Shown here piece after piece: positions 35,837 through 45,176 of a stretch of 64,000 bases of DNA. A program made the position numbers and the translations under genes. Within the stretch, counting starts at the first letter, position 1; every line of letters starts with the position of its first letter. The notes beneath the pieces were generated by a model. It worked only from the letters and a program-made list of their open reading frames with translations. It made no database searches and had not been told where the DNA came from. The DNA is from Rhodopirellula europaea 6C (GTDB taxonomy: Bacteria > Planctomycetota > Planctomycetia > Pirellulales > Pirellulaceae): the NCBI RefSeq assembly GCF_000338295.1, contig NZ_ANMO01000235.1, positions 1 to 64,000 on the forward strand, given 5' to 3'.

Positions 35837-37393
35837 TCAGGGTTTGGGGACGTGACGGTATTGACCGAAGTTCTTTTCCGCGATCCGACGCATCCGGCTT
35901 TCGCCTTCGCGGCTGTGGTAGCTGATCGTGTGAACAATGCTGATGGGGTTTGTGTCGCCAAACAAATTGGTCGATCGGTTTTCTTCGGACAGCAGGTCCT
36001 CGATGCCCTGTGGGAACTCGCCATCGCTGAGCAGGAAGATCACATCGGGTTTGAGTCCCAAGGCGAAACGCAGTGGTTCATAGGGAGCTTTACCGCGATC
36101 CATGGAAACTCGCATGGCCCAATTGCGAAGTTGTTGCTTGTTTTTCGCGGTGGCGTAGGCACTGCGTGTTTCTGGTTCGGGGGATCCCGACAACTGCATG
36201 TAGTCGCATTCGGCGTCAAAGAAAACAACGTAAAACCGCTGCTTCTCCGTCAGCATGTCAATTGATTGCAGTAGCGCCGATCGAGCGGATGTGAAGGCAT
36301 CGCCCATGCTGCCGGAGCTGTCGACGAGGTACACAAAGTGGTTGCCGCCACCTTCTACGCCGCAAAACTCCATTTGCGATTTGGAGTCAGACTTCAGCTT
36401 TTGCATCGCTTGAGAAGCGGCGGACGACGAGCTGGAAAGCGATGACAAATTCGATGCCGCCGCGGCAACGGAATCCATTGCTGTCGAGGTGATGTCCACC
36501 ATTGGCATTTCGCCAATTTCACTGACGTCGTACTGGACTTCGTCTGGTTGCGATTGAGTTGGTTCGGTGATGGGTTCGCTGCTTTCAATGGCAAACGTTT
36601 CCATCGCCGTCTCTTCACTTTCGCTGGATGCGGAAGCGGAGAATGCCATTTGATCCTTTGGTCGAGCGTTGCTGAGCGTGAATGCGGCAAGGATGAAAAG
36701 CAGAACCACATGCACGACCGTGCTGACGATCAACGCGGCTGGTTTTGCACGTCGTCCATTCGTATTGGTCTCTTCATCATCTTCCACAACGCTGGGAAGC
36801 GGTTCGCTGAAAGAGGATGGCGCGTCTTCCGTTGTGAGAAACGAGTCGTCTTGTGGTTCGAGATCAGACGTCGTGGTTTCAGAAGCCGTGGATTCGTCGA
36901 GCAGATCTGTGTCGGTGGCAACCTCGGGTTCGAGTGGTTCCGTCGGCGAGGTTGGAGCGAGATCCGGCAACGCGGTTTCACTGAGGCGTCTCATCTTCGG
37001 CGCTCGCACCGATGCGCCGTGTCCGGAATCGTGCCGGGTGGTGACCTTGGTGAACGAGTCGAAAGCCTCGCGAACTTCGTTCCATGATGAGAAGCGACCG
37101 GAGCTTTGGAAGCTCGACGGGTTCAGGTTGTTTTGAGATGCACTCGGTGCTGGCTCGGCAATGTGAGGCAGGTCAATGGGCTGCCCGGTTTCGATCGATT
37201 CCAGTTCCGCTTCGATTTGCGACGCGGTTGCTTCGAGTCGGGCCGCGTTGGCCTCGAGTCTTGCCGCATGGGCTTCGCGGCGGACGCGAAGCAATTCAGC
37301 ATGCAGTTCCGCTTTCCGAGCACGCAACGCGTCGGCATGATTCGGTGAAAGACCGGAGGCGGGGTCGACGCGATCGGAATCAGGAGCGTTCAT
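35837..37393 (-). CDS. VWA-domain membrane protein
   Basis: 518 residues from ATG 37393; its start overlaps the PfpI stop (TGATG). An N-terminal coiled coil (RKAELHAELLRVRREAHAAR, continuing to about residue 70) is followed by acidic, Ser/Thr-rich sequence. One membrane helix near 230 (ALIVSTVVHVVLLFILAAFT) precedes a second low-complexity tract and the C-terminal VWA domain. The MIDAS motif DSSGS is at 358-362, with a later SDGEFPQG loop. VWA domains bind partner proteins through a metal. The membrane topology resembles TonB-like adaptors. Function unknown; its operon partners are PfpI and YraN. Confidence 0.82.
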   Translation of the reverse strand: MNAPDSDRVDPASGLSPNHADALRARKAELHAELLRVRREAHAARLEANAARLEATASQIEAELESIETGQPIDLPHIAEPAPSASQNNLNPSSFQSSGRFSSWNEVREAFDSFTKVTTRHDSGHGASVRAPKMRRLSETALPDLAPTSPTEPLEPEVATDTDLLDESTASETTTSDLEPQDDSFLTTEDAPSSFSEPLPSVVEDDEETNTNGRRAKPAALIVSTVVHVVLLFILAAFTLSNARPKDQMAFSASASSESEETAMETFAIESSEPITEPTQSQPDEVQYDVSEIGEMPMVDITSTAMDSVAAAASNLSSLSSSSSAASQAMQKLKSDSKSQMEFCGVEGGGNHFVYLVDSSGSMGDAFTSARSALLQSIDMLTEKQRFYVVFFDAECDYMQLSGSPEPETRSAYATAKNKQQLRNWAMRVSMDRGKAPYEPLRFALGLKPDVIFLLSDGEFPQGIEDLLSEENRSTNLFGDTNPISIVHTISYHSREGESRMRRIAEKNFGQYRHVPKP

Positions 37394-37965
37394 CAATCCG
37401 TTGGAAGCAGTCGGCAGAATTCACGCATCCAAGCGGGGTGAGCAGGCCAGGCTGGTGCCGTGACCAGATTGCCATCGACGTGGGCAGTGTCCATGCCTTT
37501 GCCGGGAGTCATGTAGGTTCCGCCGCCGATTTGAACTTCGGGAGCGACGGCTGGATAGCAGCTGCATTCACGGTCCTTGAGCACACCTGCGGCGGCCAGG
37601 ATTTGTGGGCCGTGACAAACCGCAGCGATGGGTTTGTTCTGATCCGCGAAATGGCGAACGATGTCGAGGACTTTTTCGTTGAGCCGCAGATACTCGGGGG
37701 CTCGGCCGCCCGGGATGACCAGGGCGTCGAAGGTTTCAGGCTGCAATCCTTCGAAGTCAGCCGTGATCGCGAATCGGTGTCCCGGTTTTTCGCTGTAGGT
37801 CTGGTGGCCTTCGAAGTCGTGGATCGCGGTGGCCACGGAGTCTCCGGCGGATTTGCCGGGGCAGACGGTGGCCACTTCGTGTTCCAGCATCAGCAACATC
37901 TGATAGGGAACCATGGCTTCGTAATCTTCGACGAAGTCGCCGACGAGCATCAAAATTTTGGCCAT
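37393..37965 (-). CDS. DJ-1/PfpI family protein
   Basis: 190 residues. Glutamine-amidotransferase-like fold with the nucleophile elbow AVCHGPQIL, whose Cys is the reactive residue, and the acidic partner in GGRAPEYL. Members act as proteases, deglycases or chaperones; which applies cannot be read here. First gene of a minus-strand operon with VWA and YraN genes. Confidence 0.92.
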   Translation of the reverse strand: MAKILMLVGDFVEDYEAMVPYQMLLMLEHEVATVCPGKSAGDSVATAIHDFEGHQTYSEKPGHRFAITADFEGLQPETFDALVIPGGRAPEYLRLNEKVLDIVRHFADQNKPIAAVCHGPQILAAAGVLKDRECSCYPAVAPEVQIGGGTYMTPGKGMDTAHVDGNLVTAPAWPAHPAWMREFCRLLPTD

Positions 37966-38222
37966 TCTGCCTGGGAGCGGATACGAGGGAATGGAAAAGC
38001 GGCGGTCAGAAACTGCCCGTGAGAGGGGCGGATGCTGGCGGCCTGAAAGAAGAACGCGAAAAACGGGTGCCGATCACGACGTTTGAATCGATCTTTCGGG
38101 CTTTTTTTTGCGAGGCGAGTGTACCCAAATTCGTTCAGATTGGGAAATTCGCCGTCGGGGCGATCGTGGATTATGCTGAACGGTCTTCCGGATGGCTCCC
38201 GTTCTTTTCTGGTATCGCTGCA

Positions 38223-39353
38223 ATGCACCGCTCTTTTCACTCCCGTCTCATCCTTTCACTGACGCTGGTCGCTGCCTACGCGATTGGATTGTCCGCGTCC
38301 GCACTCGCTGATCACGAGTTGCTGGGCCCCAACGAGACTCGCCAGCTTGGATTGGAAGAAGTTTGGCGACGCAATCTGAGCGTTCCTGCGGGACGTCAAT
38401 CGATCGTTGATCAAAAGATGATCGTCCACCAAACGCAAAGCCACGTGTTTGTGGAAATTGTGGAAAAGTCGGGCGAGCCAAAGCCAGCAGAATCCAAGCC
38501 GGTCGCTGAGGGAGAAAACGCGGCTCCGGAGATCGACGAGGAGGTCGTCGTCTACGCACGTTTTCAAGTCGACAGTGACTTGTCCCGACGAGGTGCAATC
38601 GATCAGAAAGAAGCGGAGCGATTGGCGAACAACGAAATCCGCCGCATGAAACGTCGAGGCATCGACGCTGAGTTGCGAAATCGGACAATTCCAACGATTC
38701 GGTTCTACACGCTTTCAGACGATGGCACCGTCGAGTGCCGAGATGCTGAGTCAGGTGATTTGATTTGGTTGCAACGTGTTGGTTCCAACATGCGTGGCTA
38801 CGGTGGTTTGGGAGTGGACGAGGAGTTCGTTTCTGTTGTCAACGGTGGCGAGCTGATCAAGTTGGACGTCAAGAACGGACAAGTGTTTGGCGCAACTTCG
38901 TTGGAATACGTTCCGCTGCAAGGCGTCGTGCACTGCAACGGATTCGCACTGGTGCCATCGATTGGTGACCGAATCGCGGGTTATGGATTGGTGGACCCAA
39001 CGATCGATCCATTCGCTGAGATTGTTGCCGGATCGGCATTGGCGATGCCGACGCATGCCGCGGACTCCAACAAAGTGGGTTGGGGAACCAGCCAAGGGTT
39101 TGTTTACGTGATGGAAATGGAAGGCGAACCGAACGTTCAGTTTCGCTTGAACACAGACGGGATCGTCAGCGGAGCTCTTGCCGCGGCTCCCGGAGAACGT
39201 TTCTTCTTCGGTTCAGAGTCTGGGCAAATCTACGGGATCAAAGCCACCCGCGAAGGCGAAGTGTTGTGGAGCCGACCGACCGGCGAGCCGATCTACGAGA
39301 GTCCGATCTTCTTCAACGAAAAGGTTTTCATCCGACGACCTACGGCAATTTGA
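38223..39353 (+). pseudogene. PQQ-like repeat protein, 5' part (frameshifted)
   Basis: 376 residues from ATG 38223. The signal peptide (LILSLTLVAAYAIGLSASALA) is followed by a short charged region and PQQ-like beta-propeller blades (DGTVECRDAESGDLIWLQRVGSN; GGELIKLDVKNGQVFGATSLEY; SESGQIYGIKATREGEVLWSR). The frame breaks in the middle of a blade: after NEKVFI it reads RRPTAI and stops at 39351, while the natural continuation TTYGNLMCVSASDGYSVW appears in the -1 frame. One base is missing near 39331-39340 (for example ATC-GCG-ACG-ACC would restore it). Real mutation or assembly error; a programmed shift is unlikely because no X-XXY-YYZ heptamer is present. Confidence 0.75.
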
Positions 39354-39817
39354 TGTGCGTGTCGGCGAGCGATGGCTATTCCGTATGGCCACAAACGGTG
39401 CCCGGCGTTCAGGAATTGCTCGGTGCGATCGACGGCAAAATCTACGCACGAAGCATGTCGGGATCGCTGTTGGTGATGTCCATGGAAGATGGCTCATTGC
39501 TCGGCCGTTTTCCTCGTATTCAACCCGAGGCGTTGGTGGTCAATCGTTCCACCGACCGTCTGTATCTTGTCAACAAACGGGGCACCATGCAGTGCTTGCG
39601 AAGTCCCGGTTCGGTGATTCCGAAGGTGGTTAAATCATCGGCCCCTGTCAAAACCGAAGAGGAAGCTGATACGGAACTGGAGAAGCAGGAACCAGAATCG
39701 ACGACCCCAAAGGTTGTCGACCCATTTGGTGGTGGCGGAGGAGCAGATCCGTTCGGTGACACCATGGAAGATCCATTTGCTCCCGCGGGGGGGCAAGATC
39801 CATTCGGCGACTTCTGA
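39329..39817 (+). pseudogene. PQQ-like repeat protein, 3' part (frameshifted)
   Basis: Continues the blades of the preceding fragment in a different frame (TTYGNLMCVSASDGYSVW, then GAIDGKIYARSMSGSLLVMS and RLYLVNKRGTMQCLRSPGSV). It ends with an acidic Pro/Gly-rich tail holding four DPFG or DPFA repeats, a C-terminal style common in planctomycete exported proteins. The two fragments together would give a protein of about 530 residues. No start codon or ribosome site is needed if the frame break is an error. Confidence 0.7.
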
Positions 39818-39842
39818 TTCACCCGGCAATCGGACATCTGGG

Positions 39843-39875
39843 CTCTCCTCGGAAGCGGAAACGATTCCGGGAGAG
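39843..39875 (+). terminator. Probable hairpin terminator before gyrB
   Basis: CTCTCC-T-CGGAA pairs with TTCCGGGAGAG around a ten-base loop, with one bulged T. No T-run follows. It closes the PQQ-like gene and precedes the gyrB promoter region. Confidence 0.45.
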
Positions 39876-40015
39876 GGTACGCACGTGATCTAGCGCAAAG
39901 TCGTTCTTTTTGGTAGACTACTGCCTGCTATTTGACGCTTTTTTTTGACGTGGGGGCGAGTCCGCCTTCAGCGTCAAAAACCCCGCATTTGACGGCCTCC
40001 ACGGGCCGCCCATTC

Positions 40016-42625
40016 ATGAGCGATTCCTCCTCGACTGACCCTGCTTCGAACGACCCATCCGAGGATCCAAACGTTGTGCCCGCTGGCGCGGCAGCCGGCG
40101 ACGGAAATTCAGCCGAGGCGAACGCTGGTCCACAACGACCTGTGGAACGTGTTTCGACGGGGCCGTCGGCAAATTCGGAGTACACCGACAAGGATTTGCT
40201 GCACCTGTCGGACCTCGAGCACGTTCGCGAACGTCCCGGGATGTACATCGGTGACACGACCGTTCGCGGTCTGCACCACCTGGTCTACGAAGTCGTCGAC
40301 AACTCGATCGACGAAGCGATGGCCGGATTCGCGAAATCGGTCAGTGTGATCGTTCACACCGACGGCAGTGTCACGGTCGAGGACGATGGACGTGGGGTTC
40401 CTGTCACCCGTCACGATCAATTGTCAGAAGAACTTGATCGTGAAGTCAGCACGCTCGAGGGCGTGATGACGGTGCTGAAGTTCGGCGGCAAGTTCGAGAA
40501 AGGGGCCTACCAGACTTCGGGCGGTTTGCACGGCGTCGGTGTGACGGTTGTGAACTTCCTGAGCCAATGGGCCGAGGTGGAAGTCAGCCGTGATGGTTCA
40601 ACTTGGACTCAAGGCTACGAACGCGGGATTCCCACCGGTCCGATTCAAAAAGGTCGGCCGACAAAGAAGACAGGCACGAAGACCACGTTCAAAGCGGACG
40701 GGCAAATCTTCAGCGTCACCAAATACAACTTCGACACACTTCAAAAACGTCTTCAGGAACTCGCGTTCCTCAACAGTGGCGTTCGCATCAAGTTTCTTGA
40801 CGAGCGAAACGGCGAAGGCGGCGACTACCAGTATGACCGCGGGATCGTTGAGTTCGTCGAACACCTCAACCGCGCCAGCGATGTGTTGCACGGAGACGTG
40901 ATTCAGTTTGTCGGTGAGAAGGACGGAGTCGAGTATGACATGGCGCTGCAGTACAGCACCGAGTTCACCGAAACCGTTCAGTCTTACGTCAACAACATTC
41001 ATACGATCGAAGGCGGGACGCACGTGTCCGGTTTCCGTTCGGCGTTGACGCGGACGCTGAACAACTATGGCAAAAAAGAAGGCCTGTTCAAGAACACCAC
41101 GCCGACCGGCGACGATTTTCGCGAGGGTCTGACGGCGGTGATCAGCGTGCGGGTTCCTCACCCGCAGTTCGAAGGTCAAACGAAGACCAAGCTTGGTAAC
41201 GGTGAAGTCGACGGCATCATCACCAGTGGTGTTGGCGAAGCGCTGAACAAGTACCTCGAAGAGAATCCTCGAACGGCCAAAGCGATTGTTCGCAAGGGTT
41301 TGCTCGCCGCCGAGGCTCGCGAAGCGGCTCGCAAAGCCAAGGATCAACTTCGCAAACGAAAAGACGCCCTCGGTGGCGGTGGTTTGCCCGGCAAGCTTCG
41401 CGATTGCATCTCCAAGAACATGGAAGAGTGCGAAGTCTACCTGGTCGAAGGTGATTCGGCCGGTGGATCGGCCGAAGGCGGGCGGATGCGTGAGTACCAA
41501 GCGATTCTGCCGCTTCGCGGTAAGATCATCAACGCTTACAAGAGCCGCGAAGACAAGGTGCTGGCCAATGAGGAAGTTCAGTCGATGATTCAAGCGATCG
41601 GTACCGGAATCGGTGCTGATCAGGATCTTTCGCGACGTCGGTACAACAAAGTCATCATCATGACTGACGCCGACGTCGATGGCAGCCACATTCGTACGTT
41701 GCTGCTTTGTTTCTTCTATCGGCAGATGTATCAACTGGTTGCCGCCGGTCACGTTTATGTGGCTCAGCCGCCGTTGTTCCGGGTCTCGCAGGGCAAGAAC
41801 CGGTACTACATCCAGTCCGAAGAAGAGATGAAGGGCCAGTTGCTCGAACGTGGTTTGAATGACACACGATTCGAGACCGAAGACGGACGCAGTGCAGAAG
41901 GGGACACAATGCGTGCACTTTGCGTCGCGCTTGCATCGATGGAAGATGCAATTCTTGCGTTGGAACGTCGTGGCGTCAGCTTGCGAGTTCACAGCGAACG
42001 CTTCGATCCCGTTACCGGCAAGCTGCCTCCGTTCTTGTTGACGATTTTGGGTGGAGAGCATTGGTTCATGAAGCAATCGGATGTCGAGGCATTCCTTGCT
42101 GAAAACGATGCCACGTTGGATATCGATCAAGCTGAAGAAGAACTGAACGTCGACGGTGAAGAGGTCGTCAAAAGCGATGAGCCCGAAAAGGTGGTCGCTC
42201 ACTTGGCCGAGCTTCACGAAGTCCGGACGATCAACAGCGGCTTGAAGGATTTGGAACCACTCGGTTTCGGATTGCAGGATTTGATTCCCGCCGACCGTAC
42301 CGGTTCCACCACCGCCAGGTTCGAACTGGTTCGCGGCGAGGACATGCGTCGTCCGCTGGAAGACTTGCGAGAGCTGTTGCCTGAGGTGCGAGCCGCCGGT
42401 GAAAAAGGTTTGCAAGTGACTCGCTTTAAAGGGCTGGGCGAAATGAACGCGGAAGAGCTCCGCGAAACAACGCTCGATCCCGCCAACCGGACGCTGGTGA
42501 AGGTCAACCTGACCGACGCGGGTGCGGCCGACGAAATGTTCCGTTTGTTGATGGGCGACAAAGTCGAACCCCGTCGCGAATTCATCGAAACCCATGCACT
42601 TGATGTGCGAAACCTGGACGTCTAG
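40016..42625 (+). CDS. gyrB: DNA gyrase subunit B
   Basis: 869 residues from ATG 40016. ATPase (GHKL) domain: [21 protein letters not shown] and [12 protein letters not shown]. The TOPRIM domain shows [12 protein letters not shown] and [13 protein letters not shown]; the C-terminal [16 protein letters not shown] is typical. It relaxes or supercoils DNA with GyrA using ATP. A Ser/Asp/Pro-rich, non-conserved leader of about 55 residues precedes the conserved part. The stretch between TOPRIM and C-terminus (about nucleotides 41880-42300) is longer than usual and acidic, as in some gram-negative GyrB. moxR follows four bases after the stop. Confidence 0.96.
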   Translation: MSDSSSTDPASNDPSEDPNVVPAGAAAGDGNSAEANAGPQRPVERVSTGPSANSEYTDKDLLHLSDLEHVRERPGMYIGDTTVRGLHHLVYEVVDNSIDEAMAGFAKSVSVIVHTDGSVTVEDDGRGVPVTRHDQLSEELDREVSTLEGVMTVLKFGGKFEKGAYQTSGGLHGVGVTVVNFLSQWAEVEVSRDGSTWTQGYERGIPTGPIQKGRPTKKTGTKTTFKADGQIFSVTKYNFDTLQKRLQELAFLNSGVRIKFLDERNGEGGDYQYDRGIVEFVEHLNRASDVLHGDVIQFVGEKDGVEYDMALQYSTEFTETVQSYVNNIHTIEGGTHVSGFRSALTRTLNNYGKKEGLFKNTTPTGDDFREGLTAVISVRVPHPQFEGQTKTKLGNGEVDGIITSGVGEALNKYLEENPRTAKAIVRKGLLAAEAREAARKAKDQLRKRKDALGGGGLPGKLRDCISKNMEECEVYLVEGDSAGGSAEGGRMREYQAILPLRGKIINAYKSREDKVLANEEVQSMIQAIGTGIGADQDLSRRRYNKVIIMTDADVDGSHIRTLLLCFFYRQMYQLVAAGHVYVAQPPLFRVSQGKNRYYIQSEEEMKGQLLERGLNDTRFETEDGRSAEGDTMRALCVALASMEDAILALERRGVSLRVHSERFDPVTGKLPPFLLTILGGEHWFMKQSDVEAFLAENDATLDIDQAEEELNVDGEEVVKSDEPEKVVAHLAELHEVRTINSGLKDLEPLGFGLQDLIPADRTGSTTARFELVRGEDMRRPLEDLRELLPEVRAAGEKGLQVTRFKGLGEMNAEELRETTLDPANRTLVKVNLTDAGAADEMFRLLMGDKVEPRREFIETHALDVRNLDV

Positions 42626-42629
42626 CACG

Positions 42630-43664
42630 ATGGTCACACCGCCTCCCAGAGACAATAGCGAAGGTTCGGACATCGAAACTGCGGAGGCGTTGATCCAAAG
42701 CGTTGCCCAGGTCAAAGAGCAGGTCGGCCGAATCGTGGTCGGGCAGAGCGATGTGATCGAGCAATTGCTGATCGCGATCTTGGCTCGCGGCCATTGCTTG
42801 TTGGAAGGCGTGCCCGGACTGGCGAAAACGTTGATGGTTCGGACGTTGGCCAGTTCAATGAGTCTGGATTTTCGTCGGATTCAGTTCACACCTGATCTGA
42901 TGCCCGGCGACATCACGGGCACGGACATCATCCAAGAAGATCACGAAACCGGACGTCGCGAGATGTTGTTTCGTCCGGGCCCCGTGTTCACGCAAATGCT
43001 GTTGGCCGACGAGATCAACCGGACGCCACCCAAGACGCAGGCAGCGCTGCTGGAAGCGATGCAGGAACATGAGGTCACCGCGGGTGGCAAGACCTACGCT
43101 TTGAAGGAACCGTTCTTTGTTCTTGCGACGCAGAACCCGATCGAGCAAGAAGGGACCTATCCGCTTCCCGAGGCTCAACGCGATCGGTTCTTGTTCCACG
43201 TCGTCGTTGGCTATCCGTCACGCGATCAAGAAGCCGAAATTGTTGAGCGAACCACTTCCGGCGATTTGGCGGATGTTCAGCCCGTCGTCAGTGGCGAAGA
43301 CATTTGCAAGTTTCAGTCCGTGGTTCGTCGGGTCCCATTGCCTGAGCACGTGAAGAACTGGGTGATCGATGCCGTGCGCGCTGCGCGGCCGAACGAACCC
43401 GATGCGAAGGATTGGGTTAAAGAGTGGATCCAATGGGGGCCCGGCCCGCGAGCGAGTCAACAATTGGTGTTGGCATCCAAGGCCCGTGCGTTATTGCACG
43501 GTCGCACACACGTGACGCTCGAGGACGCACAGGCGTTGGCACTGCCGGTGCTTCGTCACCGAATCGTGCCAACATTTTCTGCCGAGGCGGATGGCATCGC
43601 GGTCGAGGATTTGATCTCGCGATTGGTAGCCGAGCAAAGTGTCGGCACCGCGTCGGTGCTATAG
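42630..43664 (+). CDS. MoxR-family AAA+ ATPase
   Basis: 344 residues from ATG 42630, four bases after the gyrB stop and thus probably co-transcribed. Walker A GVPGLAKT, Walker B LLADEIN, sensor 1 in [25 protein letters not shown], and the C-terminal lid helices are complete. MoxR proteins act as chaperone-like remodellers that assemble metal- or VWA-containing proteins; a VWA gene lies 5 kb away but is not adjacent. Specific client unknown. Confidence 0.94.
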   Translation: MVTPPPRDNSEGSDIETAEALIQSVAQVKEQVGRIVVGQSDVIEQLLIAILARGHCLLEGVPGLAKTLMVRTLASSMSLDFRRIQFTPDLMPGDITGTDIIQEDHETGRREMLFRPGPVFTQMLLADEINRTPPKTQAALLEAMQEHEVTAGGKTYALKEPFFVLATQNPIEQEGTYPLPEAQRDRFLFHVVVGYPSRDQEAEIVERTTSGDLADVQPVVSGEDICKFQSVVRRVPLPEHVKNWVIDAVRAARPNEPDAKDWVKEWIQWGPGPRASQQLVLASKARALLHGRTHVTLEDAQALALPVLRHRIVPTFSAEADGIAVEDLISRLVAEQSVGTASVL

Positions 43665-43745
43665 AGTTAGATCGGTTCGCCTCGTGGTCTGTCGCAGCTA
43701 AAAGTGAGGGCGTCCGCTACCCTGAAAACAAGTCGTGACCGGCCA

Positions 43746-44837
43746 CTAGCTTTCTACTCGTGCCGCGCGGCCGTAGCTTCCTAGCACATGAGTGTGATGG
43801 GTCGCTGTTTGAAGGTCTTCGATTGCTTTCGCGATCGCGACGTCTTGGCAGTGTCCTGGGAACTCAACGACGAAGAAGTATTCGTTCTTGGTGCCGGGTT
43901 GAGGGAACGACTCGATCCAAGTCAGGTTCAGCTCGTGTCGTTTGAAGATGCCCATCACATCGGCCAATGCGCCGGGTTGGTGGGCAACTTGAAACAGTAG
44001 CGTCGTTTTGTCTTGGCCGGTGGAGGCCGGTTGTTCGTGGCCGAGTACCGCGAATCGGGTCACGTTGTCGCGGTTGTCTTCGATGTTGGCGCCGATGACA
44101 CGAAGTCCATGGCGCCGGCCGGCGGCCTCGCTGGCGATCGCGGCGATGCCAGTTTGGGTCGCGGCCAGTTTCGCGGCGGCCGCGGTCGAACTGCATTCGA
44201 TCAGTTTCGCGTGAGGCAGATTGTTGGCCAGCCAGACGCGGCACTGAGAGATCGCTTGCGGTTTGCTGTGGACTTCGGTGATGGAGTCGCGATCACACAT
44301 CGCGAGCAACTGGTGATGGATTGCGAGTTGCACTTCACCGGTGATCGAGACTTCGCCTTTGGATAGTCTGCCGAAGGTATCGACGACACGGCCGTCAGTG
44401 CTGTTCTCGATTGGTACGATTCCGCCGGCGCAGTCACCTCTGCCAACGGCGTCGAAGACAGCCCCGATCGACGACACTGGCAGCAGGTTGGCGGCGTCGC
44501 CGAAATATGCCAACGCGGCCAAGTGGCTGTAGCTGTCCGGTGGGCCAAGGAACGCATACGTGCCCGGACGAGTGGCTCGCCAGCAAGCCGACGCAACGTG
44601 TCGCAGTATGTTCCGCTGAACTTCGCTGTCTGGCACGGCGGCGTTTGAGTCTTCGTTTCCGGAGCCTGATTGCACCGATCGGTCCACTACGTGATCGATC
44701 GATGCCAGAGTGCTGGCCCAGTCCGGGTTGGGATTCGACACCGTGTTTTCCATCATCGCTCGGCAGCGTTCGCGCAGCAGATCGAGGATTTGGGTGTCGA
44801 TCGATGCGATCGTATCGCGTGGGTCAGTTGAACTCAT
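43746..44837 (-). CDS. pheA: Prephenate dehydratase with degenerate chorismate-mutase-like N-terminus
   Basis: 363 residues from ATG 44837. Converts prephenate to phenylpyruvate, a step of phenylalanine synthesis. The catalytic domain shows GPPDSYSHLAAL, PIENSTDGRV and DNVTRFAVLG; the C-terminal ACT domain (HQPGALADVMGIFKRHELNLTWIESFP) would provide phenylalanine feedback. The 90-residue N-terminus begins like an AroQ chorismate mutase (TIASIDTQILDLLRERCRAMME) but lacks the conserved Lys and the Arg-Glu pair, so mutase activity is doubtful. Convergent with moxR; its promoter region is shared with dnaK. Confidence 0.92.
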   Translation of the reverse strand: MSSTDPRDTIASIDTQILDLLRERCRAMMENTVSNPNPDWASTLASIDHVVDRSVQSGSGNEDSNAAVPDSEVQRNILRHVASACWRATRPGTYAFLGPPDSYSHLAALAYFGDAANLLPVSSIGAVFDAVGRGDCAGGIVPIENSTDGRVVDTFGRLSKGEVSITGEVQLAIHHQLLAMCDRDSITEVHSKPQAISQCRVWLANNLPHAKLIECSSTAAAAKLAATQTGIAAIASEAAGRRHGLRVIGANIEDNRDNVTRFAVLGHEQPASTGQDKTTLLFQVAHQPGALADVMGIFKRHELNLTWIESFPQPGTKNEYFFVVEFPGHCQDVAIAKAIEDLQTATHHTHVLGSYGRAARVES

Positions 44838-44979
44838 GGGAGTGAATTTTCGGGCGTGAGCGAAAGGTGACTGCCGTTTTGGCAAGGCAGCATTGTGGCA
44901 TGGAGCGAAGTTTTGGGTGGGCTGCCAAAACGGTTTTGAAGGATTTTTTTAAAACGCGTGGCTGTGTTTTTAGTCGGCG

Positions 44980-44991
44980 AAACACGTGTTT
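44980..44991. promoter_or_regulatory. Perfect palindrome, possible activator site upstream of dnaK
   Basis: AAACACGTGTTT reads the same on both strands. Its centre is about 50 bases before the -24 element, around -75 relative to the expected start, so an enhancer-binding protein could dock there. The role is inference. Confidence 0.4.
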
Positions 44992-45034
44992 TTTGATGGT
45001 CGTCTTTTTGGCAAGCACGCTGTGAGAGGGGCTC

Positions 45035-45050
45035 TGGCACAGATCTTGCC
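45035..45050 (+). promoter_or_regulatory. Sigma-54 (-24/-12) promoter of dnaK
   Basis: TGGCAC-AGATC-TTGC: the -24 GG (45036-45037) and -12 GC (45048-45049) are separated by exactly ten bases, the required spacing, and both blocks match the TGGCAC-N5-TTGC consensus. Transcription should begin near 45061, giving a leader of about 115 bases before the dnaK ATG. Confidence 0.7.
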
Positions 45051-45176
45051 ATATCTGTGGATCCAACCAAAAGGCTGACGAAATGGACCGCTCAGGGGCC
45101 GCGGTCGGCCCGGCGAAATCCAAATTCATATCATTTGACACCCACCATCCCGTTCGGACACAGGAGCTCACGCATC

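Larger units (their letters stand above)
44838..45176. other. 339-base divergent regulatory region pheA/dnaK
   Basis: Holds an inverted repeat CCGTTTTGGCA (44874-44884) / TGCCAAAACGG (44923-44933), a perfect palindrome AAACACGTGTTT (44980-44991), and the sigma-54 element listed separately. No CIRCE-type element (TTAGCACTC / GAGTGCTAA) is present. No gene seen. Confidence 0.6.

Noticed and set aside
37084-38022. 312-codon plus-strand frame over the VWA and PfpI genes
   Set aside because: Antisense to genes with clear motifs and coupled starts; His/Gly-rich composition is typical of a shadow frame.
39310-39350. Programmed -1 frameshift in the PQQ-like gene
   Set aside because: No X-XXY-YYZ slippery site and no following stem-loop; a lost base is the simpler explanation.
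40598-42715. 705-codon open frame on the minus strand across gyrB
   Set aside because: It lies entirely over gyrB in the opposite direction; the frame is open because of codon bias, and the encoded sequence shows no family motifs.
44838-45176. CIRCE/HrcA operator before dnaK
   Set aside because: Looked for TTAGCACTC and GAGTGCTAA; neither is present.
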